64,000 bases of DNA. It comes from Clusia tigrina (Eukaryota; Arthropoda; Insecta; Diptera; Clusiidae). The number at the start of each line of letters is the position of its first letter. The stretch's first letter is position 1. The position numbers were made by a program, and so were the translations under genes. The stretch spans positions 181,044,315 through 181,108,314 of the forward strand of contig OV050030.1 in NCBI GenBank assembly GCA_920105625.2. Direction: 5' to 3'. Below the pieces are notes generated by a model, which saw nothing but the letters and a program-made list of their open reading frames with translations, had not been told where the DNA came from and did not search any database. Positions 23,016 to 34,500 of the stretch are shown here, piece after piece.

Positions 23016-23169
23016 CTATTAAGTTTTTCTATTTTTTACAGTCGCATACGAAGTTGTCGCCGGTCGTTAACGGAAGCAATTAGTGTTTGATACCTTTTTT
23101 ATAATCTCTTAATTTTTGTTTTTTTTAATATAAACCTATCGTTTAAATATAATTGTCTTTATCGGCTCA
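23016..23169 (+). repeat. 5' LTR of element B, second part
   Basis: It matches 30098-30253 with a few substitutions. It ends TTATCGGCTCA, the LTR 3' end, and joins the primer binding site. Confidence 0.9.
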
Positions 23170-23186
23170 CATGGGGGCTCAACCGT
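23170..23186 (+). promoter_or_regulatory. Primer binding site of element B
   Basis: TGGGGGCTCAACCG starts two bases after the LTR. Element F has a near-identical TTGGGGGCTCATCC in the same place, so the two elements share a primer type. I could not name the tRNA with confidence. Confidence 0.7.
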
Positions 23187-23396
23187 CCGAGAAATAAAAG
23201 AACCGTAAAAAAATAAAACGTGGAAGTAAAACCGTGCTCAACAAAAAAAAACAAAAAGTCAAAAGTCAAAATTTATACGTGATCAGCAGAAGTTGTGCAG
23301 TGTTCGGAAAATCGGGACTTTAAATGTCAAACGCGGAACTCGGTTTAATGAGTATAGAACAACAAAAAGAGTATTTTTAAGGTGACGTTTTTTTAA

Positions 23397-24222
23397 TGCT
23401 CAAAACAAAACAACAAAGGAAGGTATAACTACAGCAAATACAAATAACGATAACGAAAGCGCAAAGGAGAACACAGAAATAACGGCAACAACGAATATAA
23501 GAGATAAAAGCAGCAGCGAAACGGCAGAAATGGGCGAATTGATTAGACTTCTCACACTAAAATTTGCAAAGGAAGAGGCACAGCAAGCGGCTATGTCAAC
23601 AGAAAGCATCGAACACGTTATATCCGAATTCGATGGCAGATCACCCACACGCATAGAGGAATGGTTCAACAATTTCGAAAAATGTGCCGTAGCGTATAAG
23701 TGTAGCGAAAGTCAAAAATACGTTTTTGCCAGACGCAAAATGACAAAAACAGCAAAAGTTTTTATCGATGCAGTATATGTCCACGATTATAAATCACTGA
23801 AAGAAGAAGTTACAAAAGAGTTTCAACGCGAATTTATAAGCGCCGATATTCACAAGCAGATGCAAGAGAGGAAAAAGCAAAACGAAGAAAGTATGCATGA
23901 GTACATATTGCATATGCGACGGCTAGGTGCGTACGGGAAATTGGACGAAAAATCGGAAATACGCTACATACTCGTAGTAGATGGAATAAATGAAAGAATG
24001 GGATACAAATTTTTGTTTTACACCGCGGAAAACTTTACAGAACTTAGGAAACAATTAGAAATTTACGAGTCGATGGCGCAAAATAAAACGAAACAAAAAG
24101 AACAACACGTTAAAAAGGAACATGAAAATAACAACAAAAGCACAAAGCGTCCACATTGCCTTAACTGCGGCTCTACGAAACATGAAAAGAGCGAGTGCAC
24201 CAACAAAATGTTTTCGCTGTAA
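23397..24222 (+). pseudogene. Element B gag
   Basis: The open frame from 23530 has 230 codons. The capsid region contains EFDGRSPTRIEEWFNNFEK and FQREFISADIHKQMQERKKQ, then MHEYILHMRRLGAYGKLDE. The C-terminus has one zinc-knuckle-like motif (CLNCGSTKHEKSECTNK). The initiation site may lie upstream near 23397, where Asn/Thr-rich codons precede in a different frame. Gag packages the RNA and forms the particle. It resembles the gag of element F in the DIN/W-F block, so the two belong to one Ty3/gypsy lineage. The frame is open but the downstream pol is broken. Confidence 0.82.
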
Positions 24223-24772
24223 CTGATCAAACCACATTTCGAAAAACTGCCCTCAGAATATCAAAGCAAACTGAAATAAAAGAAAATAAAGCAAACGAAG
24301 TTAATATAGTCAATGTACACGAACGTCGCGAAAAAATGTTAAAACAGATCAAAATAAACGATGAAAATTTGTTTTGTTTAGTTGACAGCGGCGCAAAAAA
24401 ATATCGGTTATGAATGAAAAAACTGCGAAAAGCATAAACGCGGAATTAAGGGAATACGAAAACGGTGTGACAGGCATAGGAAATGTTAAGGTAAAAGCAA
24501 TCGGCTTTTTTGAAGCTGAAATTACTTTCGATAATTTGAAGTGTATGCACAATTGTGTTGTTGTTACGAACAATGTACCAAAATATGAAGTCATCTTAGG
24601 CTTCGATTACATAGGCAAATGCAGTTACGATTATAGTGAAAAGGGGTATACGTTCCAAAGTTTTCTCGATGACAGCTATGAACATTCAATAATGAATATT
24701 ATGATCAACAAAGAGAAATTTGAAGCGAAAATAAAACATCAGAAACAAATAGAAGAAATTGTCGAACAATAA
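24195..24772 (+). pseudogene. Element B protease
   Basis: Two overlapping frames (24195-24413 and 24410-24772) together give a retropepsin. The catalytic triplet is in FCLVDSGAK near 24370-24400, and a stop follows almost at once. The second frame has VVVTNNVPKYEVILGFDYI, the C-terminal block. The frame break between the two destroys the gene. Confidence 0.8.
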
Positions 24773-24830
24773 AACCTAACAAAGATGCAATAAGACCGAT
24801 AAACATGAAAATTATATTAATCGATGAACG

Positions 24831-25415
24831 AATTATAAGACATACACCGAGAAGATTGCCGTTGCCGGAGCAGAAGGCGGTAAATGACCAGGTGAAAGAT
24901 TGGCTAAAAATGGAATAATAAGGCCATCAAACTCACAATTTTGCAGTCGGGTAGTTGTTGCGAATAAAAAAGATGGAAGCAAGCGCGTCTGTGTCGATTA
25001 TCCCGATCTTAACAAGCAGGTACAGAAGGACGTATTTCCAGTGCCATTGATGGAGGAGATCGCAAGAATATTTACCACATTGGACCCCGAAAACGCATTC
25101 TTCCACGTCGCTATAAGCGAAGAGTCCAAAAAATATACAGCGTTCATTACCAGAGACGGGGTTTTTGAATTTAACAAAGCACCCTTTGGTTTCTGTAATT
25201 CTCCAGCTATATTCTTACGCTTTATAAATCTCGTTTTTTGGAAATTAGGTCGTGAAAACATCATGCAGATGTATATGGATGACGTTATTATTTATTCAAA
25301 GGATGAAGAAGAAGGTATACGCAAGCTACGTGCGGTCTTTCAGGTAGCGGCGCAACATGGATTACGAATAAAATGGAAGAAATTTAAGATTTTACAAACG
25401 GAAGTCGTTTACTAA
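24831..25415 (+). pseudogene. Element B reverse transcriptase
   Basis: The open frame 24900-25415 contains NGIIRPSNSQFCSRVVVANK, SKRVCVDYPDLNKQV, FTTLDPENAFFHVAISEESK (motif A Asp present), FGFCNSPAIFLRFIN, and the catalytic box MYMDDVIIYSKDEEE. A stop at 25413-25415 separates it from the connection domain, which continues at 25464. The upstream finger region (24831-24900) is in another frame. The RT core is well preserved. Confidence 0.87.
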
Positions 25416-25463
25416 GGACTAAGGATTAAAAATGGCAGTATATCTCCGGATGCTGAAAAACGT

Positions 25464-26195
25464 TTGGCTATAAAGAATTATCACGTGCCAAACAACATTA
25501 AGAATCTGCAATCACTCCTCGGACTCACAGGATACTTCCGTAAATTTCTAGAAAACTACGCAATAATAACGAAACCGTTGACAGACCTGCTCAGAAAAAA
25601 CTCAAAATTCGAAATAGGACAAGCTGAAATAAACGCGATTGAAGAGATTAAGAATAAACTCACAAAACAGCCGGTTTTGAGAGTTTTCACCCCGACAGCA
25701 CCAATAGAATTACATACTGACGCCTGCAAAGATGGTTTTGGAGCAGTTTTACACCGGAAGTTCGACGAAAACTTACACCCGATTTATTTTTGGAGTAAGA
25801 AGTGTACGCCAGAAGAGAGCAAGCTTCATAATTTCTATCTGGAAATTAAAGCAACGTATTTAGCGGTACAAAAACTAAGGCATTATTTGCTCGGAAGAAA
25901 ATTTAAATTAATAACTGATTGTCAAGCATTTAAAAGCGCTACAAGTAAGAGCGATCGATTATCACCAGCAATTACAAGATGGATAATTTATCTACAGGAC
26001 TTGCAATATACGATTGAACACAGAAAAGGTACCTCTATGAGACATGTGGACGCTCTGAGCAGAGCGCCAGTAAGTATAGCGCTAATTAACGAAGAAATAA
26101 GAGCTCGCTTTTACGTAAAGCACAAGCGACAGACGAACATTTCGTGGCGATCAGAAAAATTTTGGAGCTCACACAATATGAAAACTACGTACTGA
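25464..26195 (+). pseudogene. Element B connection domain and RNase H
   Basis: The frame starts with the connection (LLGLTGYFRKFLENYAIITK), then RNase H with IELHTDACKDGFGAVLHRK, FYLEIKATYLAVQKLRHYLL and ITDCQAFKS. The tether YLQDLQYTIEHRKG and VDALSRAP follows. The end of the frame runs into a 125-bp tandem duplication (26096-26333), which breaks the link to integrase. Confidence 0.86.
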
Positions 26196-26333
26196 AGAAT
26201 AACGTCTTGTTCAAAAACGTAATAAGAGCTCGCTTTTAGGTAAAGCACAAGCGACAGACGAGCATTTTGTGGCGATCAGAAAAATTTTGGAGCTCACACA
26301 ATATGAAACTACGTACTGAAGAATAACGTGGTT
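26096..26333 (+). repeat. 125-bp tandem duplication in pol of element B
   Basis: AATAAGAGCTCGCTTTT starts at 26096 and again at 26221, and the following 110 bases match with a few changes. The second copy shifts the frame and adds stops. Not seen in the relative F. Confidence 0.88.
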
Positions 26334-26335
26334 TA

Positions 26336-27400
26336 ATGCTTTTGGCAGTACCTCGGTTAATGGAAAACGAAGTCATCAAAAACGAACATGAAAAAGGATA
26401 TTTTGCGGCGGAAAAAACCATGAACGCTTTGGAACAGAAGTACTACATACAACACCTGCCAAAAAAGGTGGAAACGGTAATTCAAAATTGAGTAAAATGT
26501 ATACTGTTTAACAAAAAGCTGGGTAAAGAAGAGGGTCATCTGAAAGTTATTGAAAAAGGAGACGCTCCACTATTTACCATACATATCGATCATTTGGGGG
26601 CAATGGACTCGACAACGAAGATGTACAAATATATATTTGCAGCAATTGACGGTTTCGCGAAATTTACTTGGCTTTACCCTACAAAAACCACGTCGGCAGA
26701 AGAAGCAATCAAAAAACGATCGGATTGGACAAATGTTTTTGGAACACCACTTCGAATAATCAGCGACAGAGGACCAGCATTTACGTCTACGGCATTCAAA
26801 GAGTGGTGTGAAGCTGAATCAATTGAGCACGTTTTAATCACAACAGGCGCGGCAAGAGGAAACGGCCAAGTTGAACGGCTAAATAGACTTATAATTAATG
26901 TAATCTCGAAATTGTCAGCTGATCGGCCAGAGTCTTGGTACAAATATGTCCATAAAGTGCAAAACGTAATTAACAACACAGTCAGCAAATCAACAAAATA
27001 TACGCCATTCGAACTAATGTTTGGAACGAAGATGAGAACAACAGTAGACGTTAATATGAACGAGATGATTGAAACAGAAACAGTGGCGATTTTTGCATAT
27101 GAACGCGACGAGATCAGAATCAAAGCTAAGGAAGAAATCGCTAAGGCTCAAGCTGAGTACAAACTGCACTATGACAAGAAGCGAACGAAAGAGATGACAT
27201 ACAAAGAGGATTGCTATAAAGAGGAGTCAATTTGTTTGCGGGAAAAAACTCATCAGCGAATACATGGGACCATACGAGGTAATCAAGTGCAAACGTAACG
27301 GACGATATGACGTCAAAAAAGCAGCGCAGTTTGAAGGACCAAACAACACGTCAACCAGCTCCGACTTCATGAAGCAATGGAAGCAGGAAGAGCAAGGCTG
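26336..27400 (+). pseudogene. Element B integrase
   Basis: The zinc-binding region is partly readable near 26350-26500 (NEHEKGYFAAEKTMNAL). The core, in the open frame 26594-27298, has the first Asp in HIDHLGAMD (just upstream, near 26588), the second in IISDRGPAFTS, and the Glu in GNGQVERLNRLI. Downstream are YTPFELMFGTKMRT and, in another frame (27264 on), the GPY/F-type block MGPYEVIKCKRNGRYDV. All three catalytic residues are present, but stops and at least two frameshifts divide the gene. Confidence 0.86.
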
Positions 27401-27434
27401 TCCGGGACAGAACATGAGGTGTCGAATGGCCAAA

Positions 27435-27502
27435 TGTAAGATGAGAGAGAGAGAGTCAGTCGCAATCCGTAAGTCGTCAGGTCAAATTGTAGTCGTTGCG
27501 CG
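27435..27502 (+). repeat. 3' LTR of element B, first part
   Basis: Starts TGTAAGATGAGAGAG, as in the left LTR, and ends GTTGCGCG at the left edge of element C. The final CGCG (27499-27502) is a target duplication. Confidence 0.9.
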
Positions 27503-27846
27503 AGTTACGATGTTGAAATGAAATAACCTTTCCACTTCACAATCAGTTTTATATTCAACAAATTATTTTAAAGTACACGTATTTATATCATAAAATATGC
27601 GTATTCTAAAGAAATGAATTTCATGAATTTACATTGAATTTTAGTTGGATGATTATTGCGAATTTAAATTTTACAAAGAATTTTATGCTGGATTATTTTA
27701 AAGTGAATTTGAATCTAATGTTTTAAATGGGAATATGAATTGGATGATTTTACAGAGAATTTGATGTTGGTTGATTTTAAAGTGAATTTGATGTAGCGGC
27801 TGCTGTTGGTATTGATATTGTTGTTGTTGTTAGTGCGGGTGTAACT
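27503..27846 (-). repeat. 3' LTR of element C
   Basis: Matches 29481-29830 closely. On the minus strand it starts AGTTACACCCGC, next to a polypurine tract. It contains repeated AT-rich blocks such as TTGGATGATT. Confidence 0.9.
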
Positions 27847-27855
27847 CCTCCCCCC
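27847..27855 (-). promoter_or_regulatory. Polypurine tract of element C
   Basis: GGGGGGAGG on the minus strand directly before the LTR start, as in element A. Confidence 0.82.
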
Positions 27856-27859
27856 TTAG

Positions 27860-28150
27860 AGTAGCGCTATGGCCAGAGAGAGCTTGATGTGGTCGGAGCG
27901 ATACTAGGTTCTGGTTGGAATATTGTTTCGATTCTACCCATGTCGTTGGAGGTGCATCTCCTAGTGTCTTCATTTGAGAGTAAGCTGCTGATTCATGTTG
28001 ATTTTTTTTTTGGTTCTTCTTGTTTTATGGAAATCGTGTAGTAGTCGGTGTTTTCTACTCTGGATTAAAATAAATTTGGGGTATACCCAGAATATTAAAT
28101 GTTTGTTCTTATAGACAATTATGAATTATGGACCTCTTATTCCTAGTGAT
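27860..28150 (-). pseudogene. Env remnant of element C
   Basis: The minus strand reads SNDMGRIETIFQPE and then SSLWP and KGGGVTP, matching pieces of A's env (LNDVGKIEAIFQPE, SSLWPSRY and GGGVTS). The segment between them, which in A holds the membrane helix, is deleted. Further left-to-right similarity to A fades by about 28150. Confidence 0.6.
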
Positions 28151-29070
28151 TTGAATTATTATATTGTGAATAATTATGAATTTATTTAATACCAGTATAT
28201 ATACATTCCTTTAACAGATTTTGCTTTTTTTATTTTATATTATTTATTTTTTGGTTTTGTAGATATATGTGCGAATATTTAATTATTTTCAGCTTTATAA
28301 GCTCTATAGTGAATTGTCTTCTGGCTATGTCGCTGTACCAATATTCTGTCGGTACTCCTGTTTATAGGATGGGTTTAACTGAAGTACAATTTCTTATAAT
28401 TTCATTTAGTTTTAGCGCACTTGCTATATATATTTAGTTTAACGTACTTATGAATCGGGGCGTTCTAACGCGGTCACCAATTAAGTATGTTTTTTATGAA
28501 TGTGCTTTTAATATTATTTATATGCTCTTTTAGTTGGTATGGACCAAGCCGACTCGTGAACTTGAGTTGTATTATAGGGGACTAGGGTGTTCTGACACGG
28601 TCACTAGTCGAAGTAATGTTATTATTTATTTTAATTTATAAATGCACTGTCCGCTACCGGCTAGTTTACCGCTGTAGACTGATTGCTCTTTATTAAAACC
28701 ACTATGCAGATATTCTGTCTGCATTCTTAGTAAAGATGGGCTCAATTAATATGCAATTTGTACTCGAAACAAGTTTGAGGCACAGTTAAAGATTTGTAGT
28801 ATGTTTTGTTTGTATAAATCTGTATTAATTTTAGTTGTAAAAAGGAGTATATATTTCGCGGAATTTCTATTTTTCATTACTCTTCACTTTGTTTAAAACT
28901 TTTAAATATATATTTAGTCAAGCGTTTTAACTTTATATATTTTATTTCTCTGATACACACCTAATATAAGAACTATCCAATACTTACTTAACTTGGCCCC
29001 AGGAGTAGTACAGTTTATCAGCAGATCCCATTAATGATGGCATAGCTACTTCCAGGATATTAGGATGTAT
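28150..29070. other. AT-rich interior of element C, no frame
   Basis: No open frame was seen. Two related blocks occur: ATATTCTGTCGGTACTCCTG near 28342 resembles ATATTCTGTCTGCATTCTTA near 28708, and GTTCTAACGCGGTCACC near 28461 resembles GTTCTGACACGGTCACT near 28589. The second pairing suggests an old internal duplication. Confidence 0.45.
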
Positions 29071-29079
29071 CTAAGATTT

Positions 29080-29370
29080 GATGTCAGGTTCTGATGTCAG
29101 GATCGAATGTCTGCTTTTCATTTCAGGATCTGTTGTTGGATTTTAATTTCAGGATCTGATGACAGGATGAGATGTCAGGATCGAATGTCTGCTTTCGATT
29201 TCAGGATCTGTTGTTGGATTTTAATTTCAGGATCTTATGACAGAATGTGAAGTCACGATCGAATGTCTGCTTTCGATTTCAGGATCTGCTGTTGGATTTT
29301 AATATCAAGATCTGATGACAGGATGTGATATCAGGATCGAATGTCTGGGTTTCAGGATCTTTTGTTGGGA
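29080..29370. repeat. Tandem repeat, about 79 bp unit, in the leader of element C
   Basis: The landmark GGATCGAATGTCTGC or a close variant recurs at about 29097, 29176, 29255 and 29332, so the unit is 77-79 bp with 3.5 copies. Each unit also has TTTCAGGATCTG twice. It lies just inside the 5' LTR, where the untranslated leader of an errantivirus would be. Confidence 0.88.
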
Positions 29371-29464
29371 TATATTTTTAATGAGTGAGCTGTGGGAGCG
29401 ATTGATTCACAACTGTTTAAAGAGCTGAAACTCTAGGATTCAAAAATATTTTGAACTACAGTTG

Positions 29465-29480
29465 ACCGAAGACTGCGCCG
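29465..29480 (-). promoter_or_regulatory. Primer binding site of element C
   Basis: Right after the 5' LTR the minus strand reads CGGCGCAGTCTTCGG. GGCGCAGTC is the start of the serine-tRNA type site known from 17.6/297/ZAM-like errantiviruses. Confidence 0.72.
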
Positions 29481-29830
29481 GTTATGATGTTGAAATGAAA
29501 TAACCTTTCCACTTCACAATCAGTTTTAAGTTCAACAAATTATTTTAAAGTACACGTATTTATATCATCAAATATGCTTATTCTAAAGAAATGAATTTCA
29601 TGAATTTACATTGAATTTTAATTGGATGATTATTTCGAATTTAAATTGGTGATTTTACAAAGAATTTTATGCTGGACTATTTTAAAGTGAATTTGCATCT
29701 AGTGTTTTTAATGGGAATCTTAATTGGATGATTTTACAGAGAATTTGATGTTGGTTGATTTTAAAGTGAATTTGATGTAGCTGCTGCTGTTGGTATTGAT
29801 ATTGTTGTTGGTTTTAGTGCGGATGTAACT
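29481..29830 (-). repeat. 5' LTR of element C
   Basis: Partner of 27503-27846. On the minus strand it starts AGTTACATCCGC and ends CATCATAAC. The next four bases on the plus strand, CGCG (29831-29834), are the shared target duplication of C and D. Confidence 0.9.
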
Positions 29831-29834
29831 CGCG

Positions 29835-30093
29835 AATTACGTACTTAAGACGTTGAATTCAGTTTTAAAACTGTTCTTTATTTATTTCATTCTCTTTGTT
29901 CTTAGTCTCCCTTAACAAAATATGAATTGCAGCTATTCTGCAATTCAGCATAAACTTATCTCTAATGAGTTGGAAAGCATTCCCATGGTTTTGATGGCAA
30001 TACGAAACCTTTGGGTTTGCTGTGACAGACAGACAGGTAACAAAGTATGTGTTTGTACAAACACATATTTTGTCTACTTGATTGTATGTAACT
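29835..30093 (-). repeat. Element D: solo LTR of a third errantivirus type
   Basis: On the minus strand this 259-bp unit starts AGTTACATAC and ends CGTAATT, the AGTTA...AATT pattern of errantivirus LTRs, with AATAAATAAAG near its 3' end. It is flanked by CGCG (29831-29834 and 30094-30097). Its body does not match the LTRs of A or C. It probably arose by LTR-LTR recombination. Confidence 0.8.
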
Positions 30094-30097
30094 CGCG

Positions 30098-30547
<450 letters not shown>

Positions 30548-30550
30548 TAT

Positions 30551-31457
30551 GTAAAATAACCGTTATTTTCATCTTTTCGTGAGTTACGTATGTTCGATGT
30601 TCGCATTTTTTTTTTATGTTGGTACACATGTCTGTTATATATGTTGGCAATACCAACCATTTTGGATTGTCAGTTTGTTTTTGACAGATAAAAAGGTTAG
30701 TCGTGTTTTGGTGTGCTCTTCGATTTTGTACTATTCGAAAAAATGGATCAAAGAAACTGTATTCAGTTTTGTGTAAAAAATGAAATTAAATGCGCAAGGA
30801 CATTTGAAATGTTGACTGTGGCCTTTGACGAGTCTACTATGAGCAGAACACAAGTTCAATTGTGGTATAACGGGTTTATGGAAGGACAGAAGATGTCAAT
30901 GACGGTGCTCGTGCTGGTCGCCCGAGCACGTCAAGAACCGATGAAAACATTGACGCAGTGAAGAAAATGATTTCGGATAATCGTCGAATCACTGTCAGAG
31001 AGGTTGCTGATGATGTTGGCATATGGTTTGGCTCATGCCAAGCAATTTTTACGGATGTTTCAGGCATGAAACGTGCGGCAGCGAAGATTGTTCCAAAATT
31101 GCTAAATTTTGAGCAAAAACAACGTCGCATGGACATCGCTCAGGAGCTGTTTTTGGCCAAAAACAAAACAGTTATCATGCCTCAACCACCGTATTCACCG
31201 GACTTGGCCCCCGCTGACTTTTTCCTCTTTCCAAAACTGAAGACACCGATGAAAGGAAAGCGTTTTGCTACGATTGAGGATATAAAAGAAAAATCGAAAC
31301 AGGAGCTGTTGGCGATACGAAAAAAAACCATTTCAGAAGTGTTTCGAGGATTGGAAAAAACGCTGGCATAAGTGTATTATATCTGAGGGGAATCACTTTC
31401 AAGGGGACAAGATAGTTGTTGATGAATAAATAAATACTATATTTTTTGTTCACACAA
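30551..31457 (+). mobile_element. Mariner deletion derivative, copy 1
   Basis: It closely matches the copy at 55240-56129. Both terminal repeats are eroded: the left end is missing several bases of the TIR, and the right end reads TTTTTTGTTCACACAAGG where copy 2 has TTTTTTGATCACACCTCG. It abuts the (TA)n array on the left and the LINE 3' tail on the right. Mariners insert at TA. Confidence 0.85.
30743..31371 (+). pseudogene. Mariner (DD34D type) transposase with central deletion, copy 1
   Basis: Reading starts at [14 protein letters not shown] (30743). The HTH region (TMSRTQVQLWYNGF) is followed by a frameshift near 30890, then ITVREVADDVGIWFGSCQAI and RRMDIAQELF. The protein then jumps to NKTVIMPQPPYSPDLAPADF, which holds the last Asp. 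The first two Asp residues and about 120 residues between are missing. The full family protein is about 345 residues. The C-terminus has a further frame change near 31330. Confidence 0.88.
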
Positions 31458-31557
31458 GGTAGGTAGGTAGGAGTGGCAGCCTTTGTCGCAAAAAGCACAC
31501 TTAAGCACATAGAATGGCTCGTTGTGGTGCCACACTGAGACGACGAGACTCCCCCGT

Positions 31558-34500
31558 CTAGAATTTTGGGAACCACAGTGATTCCGAAATGAACCTGGCT
31601 ATGTCCTTGATGTTGATGGAAGATAGTTCGGTTAAGGAAGTGAAGAAAGGTGAGCCTAGGAATTTTAATCTACGCCTGGCCAGAGCTGGGCACTGACACA
31701 TGAGATGAAGTACTGTTTCTTGCTCCTCCTCAGAGCCACAGCTGCGACAGAAGTCATTATGGGGCAGTGCTAATCTTTCAGCGTGTTTCCCGATCAGGCA
31801 GTGTCCCGTGAGCACATTTATTATAGTGCCGATGGAGTTCCTGTTAATATTGAGTAGCTGACTAGTACGCCTAATGTCGATAGTGCTCCAGGTTTGTCTG
31901 GCAACACTACAGGTATGTTCATTTACCCAGGCTTTTTTAGCTGCCTCAAGGTAGTCATGTTTTATGGCCCATTTGACCGTGGCCAGTGGGACACCTACAT
32001 CAAAGGAGGGGGAGATGTCAGGGAGCAGCGTACCTATTTTGGCCAATTCATCGGCCTCGCAGTTTCCTGGAATGTCGCTATGTCCAGGCACCCAGCATAT
32101 GTGAACTTGTGAGTTACCTGAGACGACGTTCAGGGAGGAGCGGCAGTCGAGTACAAGCTTGGAGGTAGTGAATACACCAGCCAGTGACTCGACTGCCGCC
32201 TGACTGTCCGTGAATATGCGTATCATCACATCGCATACTTCATTTCGAATAAGCCACTTGGACGCTTGGAATATTGCCATTACTTCCGCCTGAAAGACGC
32301 TGCAATGGTCAGGGAGACGATAGGAGAGCTTGATGCCAAGTTTTCTGGAGAAGATGCCGCAACCGACCTTATTCTCCAGTTTGGAGCCATCCGTATATAT
32401 GTCAATGGAACTGCCAGTGACCACTAAATTGTTGGACCATTCCTCTCTACTAGGAATGTAAGTGTCGAACCCGTGGTTTAGATTAGGTGTAGAGCACGTA
32501 TAGTCAACGTCCGCCTGTACGGGCGTGTCCTGCATCAGAATATTGGCGTGGCCCAGGTTCAGTCTAGTTCAGCGCGATATGGCATTGAGTCTGGTTGCCG
32601 AGCATTTTGCTTGTTGCCTAACCAGAAGCCTAGTGGGCAACCAATGTAGGAATGCAAATAGAGCTTTGGTAGAGGTGGTACGCAGAGCCCCTGTTATCAT
32701 AACCGCTGCTGTTCTTCTAACCTTGTCCAGAGGTTTTAGGTTCACCGCCTTGTCAGTTGCGGGCCACCAGAAGACAGCGCCGTAGAGAAAGTACGGCTCA
32801 ACCACCGCCGCATAGAGCCAGGACATGGTTCGAGGTTGGACGCCCCATGTTGTACCCATGGCCCTCTTGCAGCAGTACAGAGTACACGTGGCTTTCCGTA
32901 CCCTCTTCGCCAAATTTGCTTTCCAATGGAGCTTAGGGTCCAGGATCAGACCTAGATACTTGACGCTATTGCTTAGGCTAAGCGTATTCCCATTAAGTTT
33001 GGGTAAGTCAAAACTTGGTATTTTGTGCTTCCTGGTGAAGAGCATAACGTCAGTTTTGGAAGGGTTGACATCTAGGCCAACTTCAAGACACCATTGGGAC
33101 AGAATGCTAAGAGTGTAGCTTAGTTTCTCTGCTAGTGTTGACAGATATTTACCGGAAACAGAGATAGCAATGTCGTCTGCATAAGCTATAGTGTTGCAGC
33201 CGGTCTGATCTAATCTCCTAAGTAGTGTGTTCACCGTCAAATTCCATATGAGGGGTGAGAGCACACCGCCTTGTGGAGTACCTCTCTTGACAGTCCTTTT
33301 AGCATGTACGTTTCCTATTGAGGAGCTAATGACGCGTGTTTTCAGTAGCTGTTCGATGAACCTAACCAAGCTGGGGTCCAGGTTCAGGTTTACTAAGGAT
33401 TTCGTGATGGCGGAGGGACAAATATTGTTGAATGACCCTTCTATGTCGAGAAATACTGCAAGAGTATATTCTTTGTTGGCAAGAGATTTCTCTACTTGCT
33501 CAATGAGCACGTGAAGCGCTGTTTCCACAGACTTGCCTTTAGTGTAGGCATGTTGTGATTTGGAAGGGCACGTGGAATTAACAGAGCTCCTGATTTGTAT
33601 ATCAAGGACTCTTTCCAGTGTTTTCAAAACAAAGGAGGACAGGCTAATTGGCCTATAGTCCTTAGGCTTGGTGTGGGTCGACTTTCCCGCTTTAGGGATG
33701 AAAGCTATTCGAGCTTCTCTCCAGCTTATGGGAATGTACGACCATCTTAGGCATGCATTATAAATATGCAGTAGCCAGGGAGCAACCGCACTTGCAGTGT
33801 GCTGAATATCCGCGGGAATGATACCATCAGGCCCGGGAGATTTAAAAGGCTTAAAGCTGTTGATGGCCCACTGAATATGCGTGTTGGTCATTCGGAATTG
33901 GGTTGAGTGACTTAAAGAGTGGTTGGTGTTAAAAGACCTGCAATCCACAAAGATTTCATTCCCCGGGAAGTGTGTTTCTATTAGGGCGTCCAAAGTGTCG
34001 GTTTCAGAGTCGGTGCAGGTACCGTCCGATCTCTGAATACATTCCAGAGCCCGAGGGGTGGTATTGAGAATCCTCCGGAGTCTACTTGTCTCGGACGAGC
34101 TTTCTATGTTGCCACAGAAGTCTCGCCAAGACGCTCGTTTGGATCTCCTAACCATATACTTGAGTTCCCTTTGTTTGTCTTTGAAAGGGAGCCAGTCATT
34201 TGTGGCTTTGGCTCTGTTGAAGAGCTTGCGACATACTTTTCGTAGCTCAGCAATTTCCGAATTCCACCAAGGGGGTTTTGGTTTTCCTCTTGGTTTCGGG
34301 AAGTTGCAGGCTGATTTGGCAGCAGAGTTAAATAGTGCTGTAATGGTTTCAACCGCTCGATCTATATCGAGGTGATTATTGATCGTGGGAGGAGTCGACT
34401 GCAGGCCCGACTCCATAATGGTCTGGAATCGTGTCCAGTCAGTTCTTTTCCTGTTAGTGTGTCTTTTGCGCTCTGCCATATCTAACGTATCTGAGATCGC

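Larger units (their letters stand above)
27503..29830 (-). mobile_element. Element C: small errantivirus-like element, mostly deleted
   Basis: C has LTRs of about 344 and 350 bp (27503-27846 and 29481-29830), a polypurine tract and a primer binding site, in minus orientation. It is flanked by CGCG (27499-27502 and 29831-29834). Between the LTRs only about 1.6 kb remains: env scraps, AT-rich sequence and a tandem repeat. Gag and pol are missing. It cannot be autonomous. Its polypurine tract and env end are like those of A, so it is a related family. Confidence 0.85.

Noticed and set aside
23400..23672. Minus-strand 90-codon hydrophobic frame
   Set aside because: Antisense to the gag start of element B; no independent support.
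29060..29370. Possible CRISPR-like array
   Set aside because: The units are contiguous 77-79-bp tandem repeats without unique spacers, in eukaryotic TE sequence. The same holds for 20380-20640 and 54030-54780.
33227..33514. Plus-strand frames inside the LINE at 31458-35273
   Set aside because: They are shadows of the long minus-strand ORF2, with no motif of their own.
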